Part shown: in pieces, positions 5,654 through 6,443 of the stretch | Layout of the letters: every line of letters begins with the position of its first letter | Position numbering within the stretch: position 1 is the first letter of the stretch | Source of the DNA: Paracoccaceae bacterium | Lineage (GTDB): Bacteria; Pseudomonadota; Alphaproteobacteria; Rhodobacterales; Rhodobacteraceae | Direction: 5' to 3' | Length of the DNA stretch: 6,443 bases | Assembly: GCA_009922885.1 (NCBI GenBank) | Contig: RFUP01000138.1 | Span: 1 to 6,443, forward strand | Made by a program: the position numbers and the translations under genes | Notes under the pieces: model-generated | What the model was told of the DNA's origin: nothing | Databases searched by the model: none | What the model saw: only the letters and a program-made list of their open reading frames with translations

Positions 5654-5763
5654 CGGAAGCACCTTCGATCAAGCGTGAAGTCACGCGACGAAGTATCAAT
5701 CCCGTCCAGCCCCCGCAAGCATAGCATGCGGGCAAACTCGCGCCAAAGCCCGCAAATCTTGTC
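5654..5763 (-). promoter_or_regulatory. proS leader with nested inverted repeats
   Basis: The 110 nt between the CBS gene stop and proS contain two structures. Close to proS, GCGTG (5673-5677) pairs with CACGC (5682-5686). CTTCG (5663-5667) pairs with CGAAG (5689-5693) outside it, giving a two-part stem that overlaps the proS ribosome site GAAGG (complement of 5662-5666). Further upstream, CCCGCA (5712-5717) pairs with TGCGGG (5727-5732) across a 9-nt loop without a T-run; this could end or protect the CBS message. Whether proS has its own promoter here cannot be told. Confidence 0.4.
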
Positions 5764-6198
5764 TCAGGCAGCGATTTTCAGAATGCTGCGCTCCAATCCG
5801 CGTTTGAACTCGTCCACGAGTTGCCGGATCGAGATCATCCCCAGCACTTGCTGCCCCTTCACAACCGGCAGGTGGCGAATATTGCTTTCAAGCATCATCA
5901 CCACCGCAACGCCCATCGACATGTTGCGGTCGATCGTGATCACCGGCTGCGACATGATTTTGGAAATCGGGCATTTTGCCGGATCGCAGCCCTCTTCGCC
6001 TACACAGCGCTGCACGATGTCACGTTCCGACAAGAGGCCAACCAGTTTGCCGTCCTCCAGCACCGCAATCGCGCCGATATTCTTCTCCCGCATCAGCATC
6101 GCAGCCTCGCGGGCGGTCGCAGTTGGCGGCAGCCAGATCAGGTCACGCCCACGCACCAATTGGCGGACTTTTTTTGCGGAAACAGAGTTAACATTCAT
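5764..6198 (-). CDS. Tandem CBS-domain protein
   Basis: The protein is 144 residues with two CBS modules and nothing else: CBS1 at about 20-66 (VLEDGKLVGLLSERDIVQRC) and CBS2 at about 84-132 (RHLPVVKGQQVLGMISIRQL). A CBS pair (Bateman module) usually binds adenine nucleotides (AMP, ATP or NAD-type ligands). Stand-alone pairs are thought to sense energy state and modulate partner proteins; the partner here is unknown. The SERDIV segment matches the usual ligand-contacting end of CBS1. The linker holds three cysteines (C65, C71, C76; CVGEEGCDPAKCP). The ATG at 6196-6198 is supported by AAGGGAG on the complement, with GGAG 7 nt upstream. It is soluble, with no signal peptide. It lies 110 nt upstream of proS on the same strand, possibly co-transcribed. 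Confidence 0.93.
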   Translation of the reverse strand: MNVNSVSAKKVRQLVRGRDLIWLPPTATAREAAMLMREKNIGAIAVLEDGKLVGLLSERDIVQRCVGEEGCDPAKCPISKIMSQPVITIDRNMSMGVAVVMMLESNIRHLPVVKGQQVLGMISIRQLVDEFKRGLERSILKIAA

Positions 6199-6443
6199 AG
6201 CGTATCTCCCTTACGGCTCGTGTCGGGTCCGCCACTGAAATCTTCCAGAGGGGCCATCTCTTGACACTCACAGTTGAAAAAACGCCTCGTGTACGACCCA
6301 CCTTAGAAAAACACCCGAAACCAACCCCAAATGGCCGCGATCAATCCATCGGGGTATTTTTCGAAACTTCTGTAGGGGATTAACCTTTCGCCGCCTGACC
6401 AACGTCATGACGCTTGCCATACGCAATCCATACGCAATCCATA
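6199..6443. other. Intergenic region upstream of the CBS gene
   Basis: No gene is supportable in these 245 bp on either strand. Contents: the CBS ribosome site at the left, several A/T runs (about 6279-6284 and 6356-6361), a perfect palindrome CGTCATGACG (6403-6412) that could be a regulator site, and the tandem repeat at the right edge. The CBS promoter should be here, but no convincing -35/-10 pair is visible on the minus strand. Confidence 0.5.
6417..6443. repeat. 11-bp tandem repeat at the window edge
   Basis: CCATACGCAAT occurs twice head-to-tail (6417-6427, 6428-6438), followed by a partial third copy CCATA (6439-6443) cut by the window end. The 11-bp unit is about one DNA turn, so it could be a short iteron-like regulator site or simply a slippage repeat. 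The true copy number lies outside the window. Confidence 0.7.

Noticed and set aside
5654..5662. In-frame GTG at 5660-5662 as the proS start
   Set aside because: The ATG at 5651-5653 begins the conserved MRLSRYF and has better-spaced AAGG; the GTG overlaps that ribosome site.
4547..6238. 563-codon plus-strand open frame opposite proS and the CBS gene
   Set aside because: It is fully antisense to two well-supported genes; its translation is His/Arg-rich low-complexity text with no domain, typical of reverse frames in GC-rich DNA.
6262..6267. TTGACA on the plus strand as a -35 box
   Set aside because: No -10-like hexamer lies 16-18 nt downstream, and no plus-strand gene is visible before the window end.
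1..6443. CRISPR array, tRNA/rRNA gene or insertion sequence
   Set aside because: No regularly spaced repeats, no cloverleaf or rRNA-like sequence and no transposase frame were found; the only repeats are those listed.

Overview
The window looks like chromosomal DNA of an alphaproteobacterium, most probably of the Rhodobacteraceae/Roseobacter group. The basis is high-GC coding sequence, a short alpha-type prolyl-tRNA synthetase, a DUF2937-type small membrane protein, and an intergenic palindromic repeat of a kind I recall from these genomes. The genus cannot be fixed from the sequence alone.

Layout. At the left edge, on the minus strand, is the N-terminal 79 codons of a crotonase-family (enoyl-CoA hydratase-like) gene. 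It is preceded by a tiny 56-residue twin-arginine-signal protein (302-472, minus). Divergent from these is a HisC-like class I/II PLP aminotransferase (554-1660, plus). It converges on a DUF2937 membrane protein (1758-2255, minus), and a ~100-bp dispersed palindromic element sits exactly between the two stop codons. A 440-bp, partly AT-rich non-coding stretch with repeated ATATCCTTTT motifs follows. It leads into a 593-residue protein (2696-4477, plus) resembling the clan GH-A / GH51-GH79 glycoside hydrolases. That protein has no N-terminal signal but has an Asp/Pro-rich stalk and a hydrophobic C-terminal tail. It converges on proS (4541-5653, minus), which has a strong terminator at its 3' end. 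Upstream of proS, also on the minus strand, is a tandem-CBS-domain protein (5764-6198). The last 245 bp are non-coding as far as can be seen and end in an 11-bp tandem repeat.

The genes do not form one pathway; this is mostly housekeeping chromosome with one apparently accessory gene. Two things stand out. First, the prolyl-tRNA synthetase reads in frame throughout but lacks about 75 internal residues, including the whole class II motif 2 region needed for ATP binding. It is therefore a damaged essential gene, a non-canonical paralog, or a sequence/assembly error. Second, the glycoside-hydrolase-like protein has intact catalytic-type motifs but an unusual surface-protein architecture (no signal peptide, acidic Pro-rich stalk, C-terminal hydrophobic tail) and sits behind an atypical AT-rich upstream region. 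Several minus-strand genes also have inverted repeats that overlap their Shine-Dalgarno sequences.
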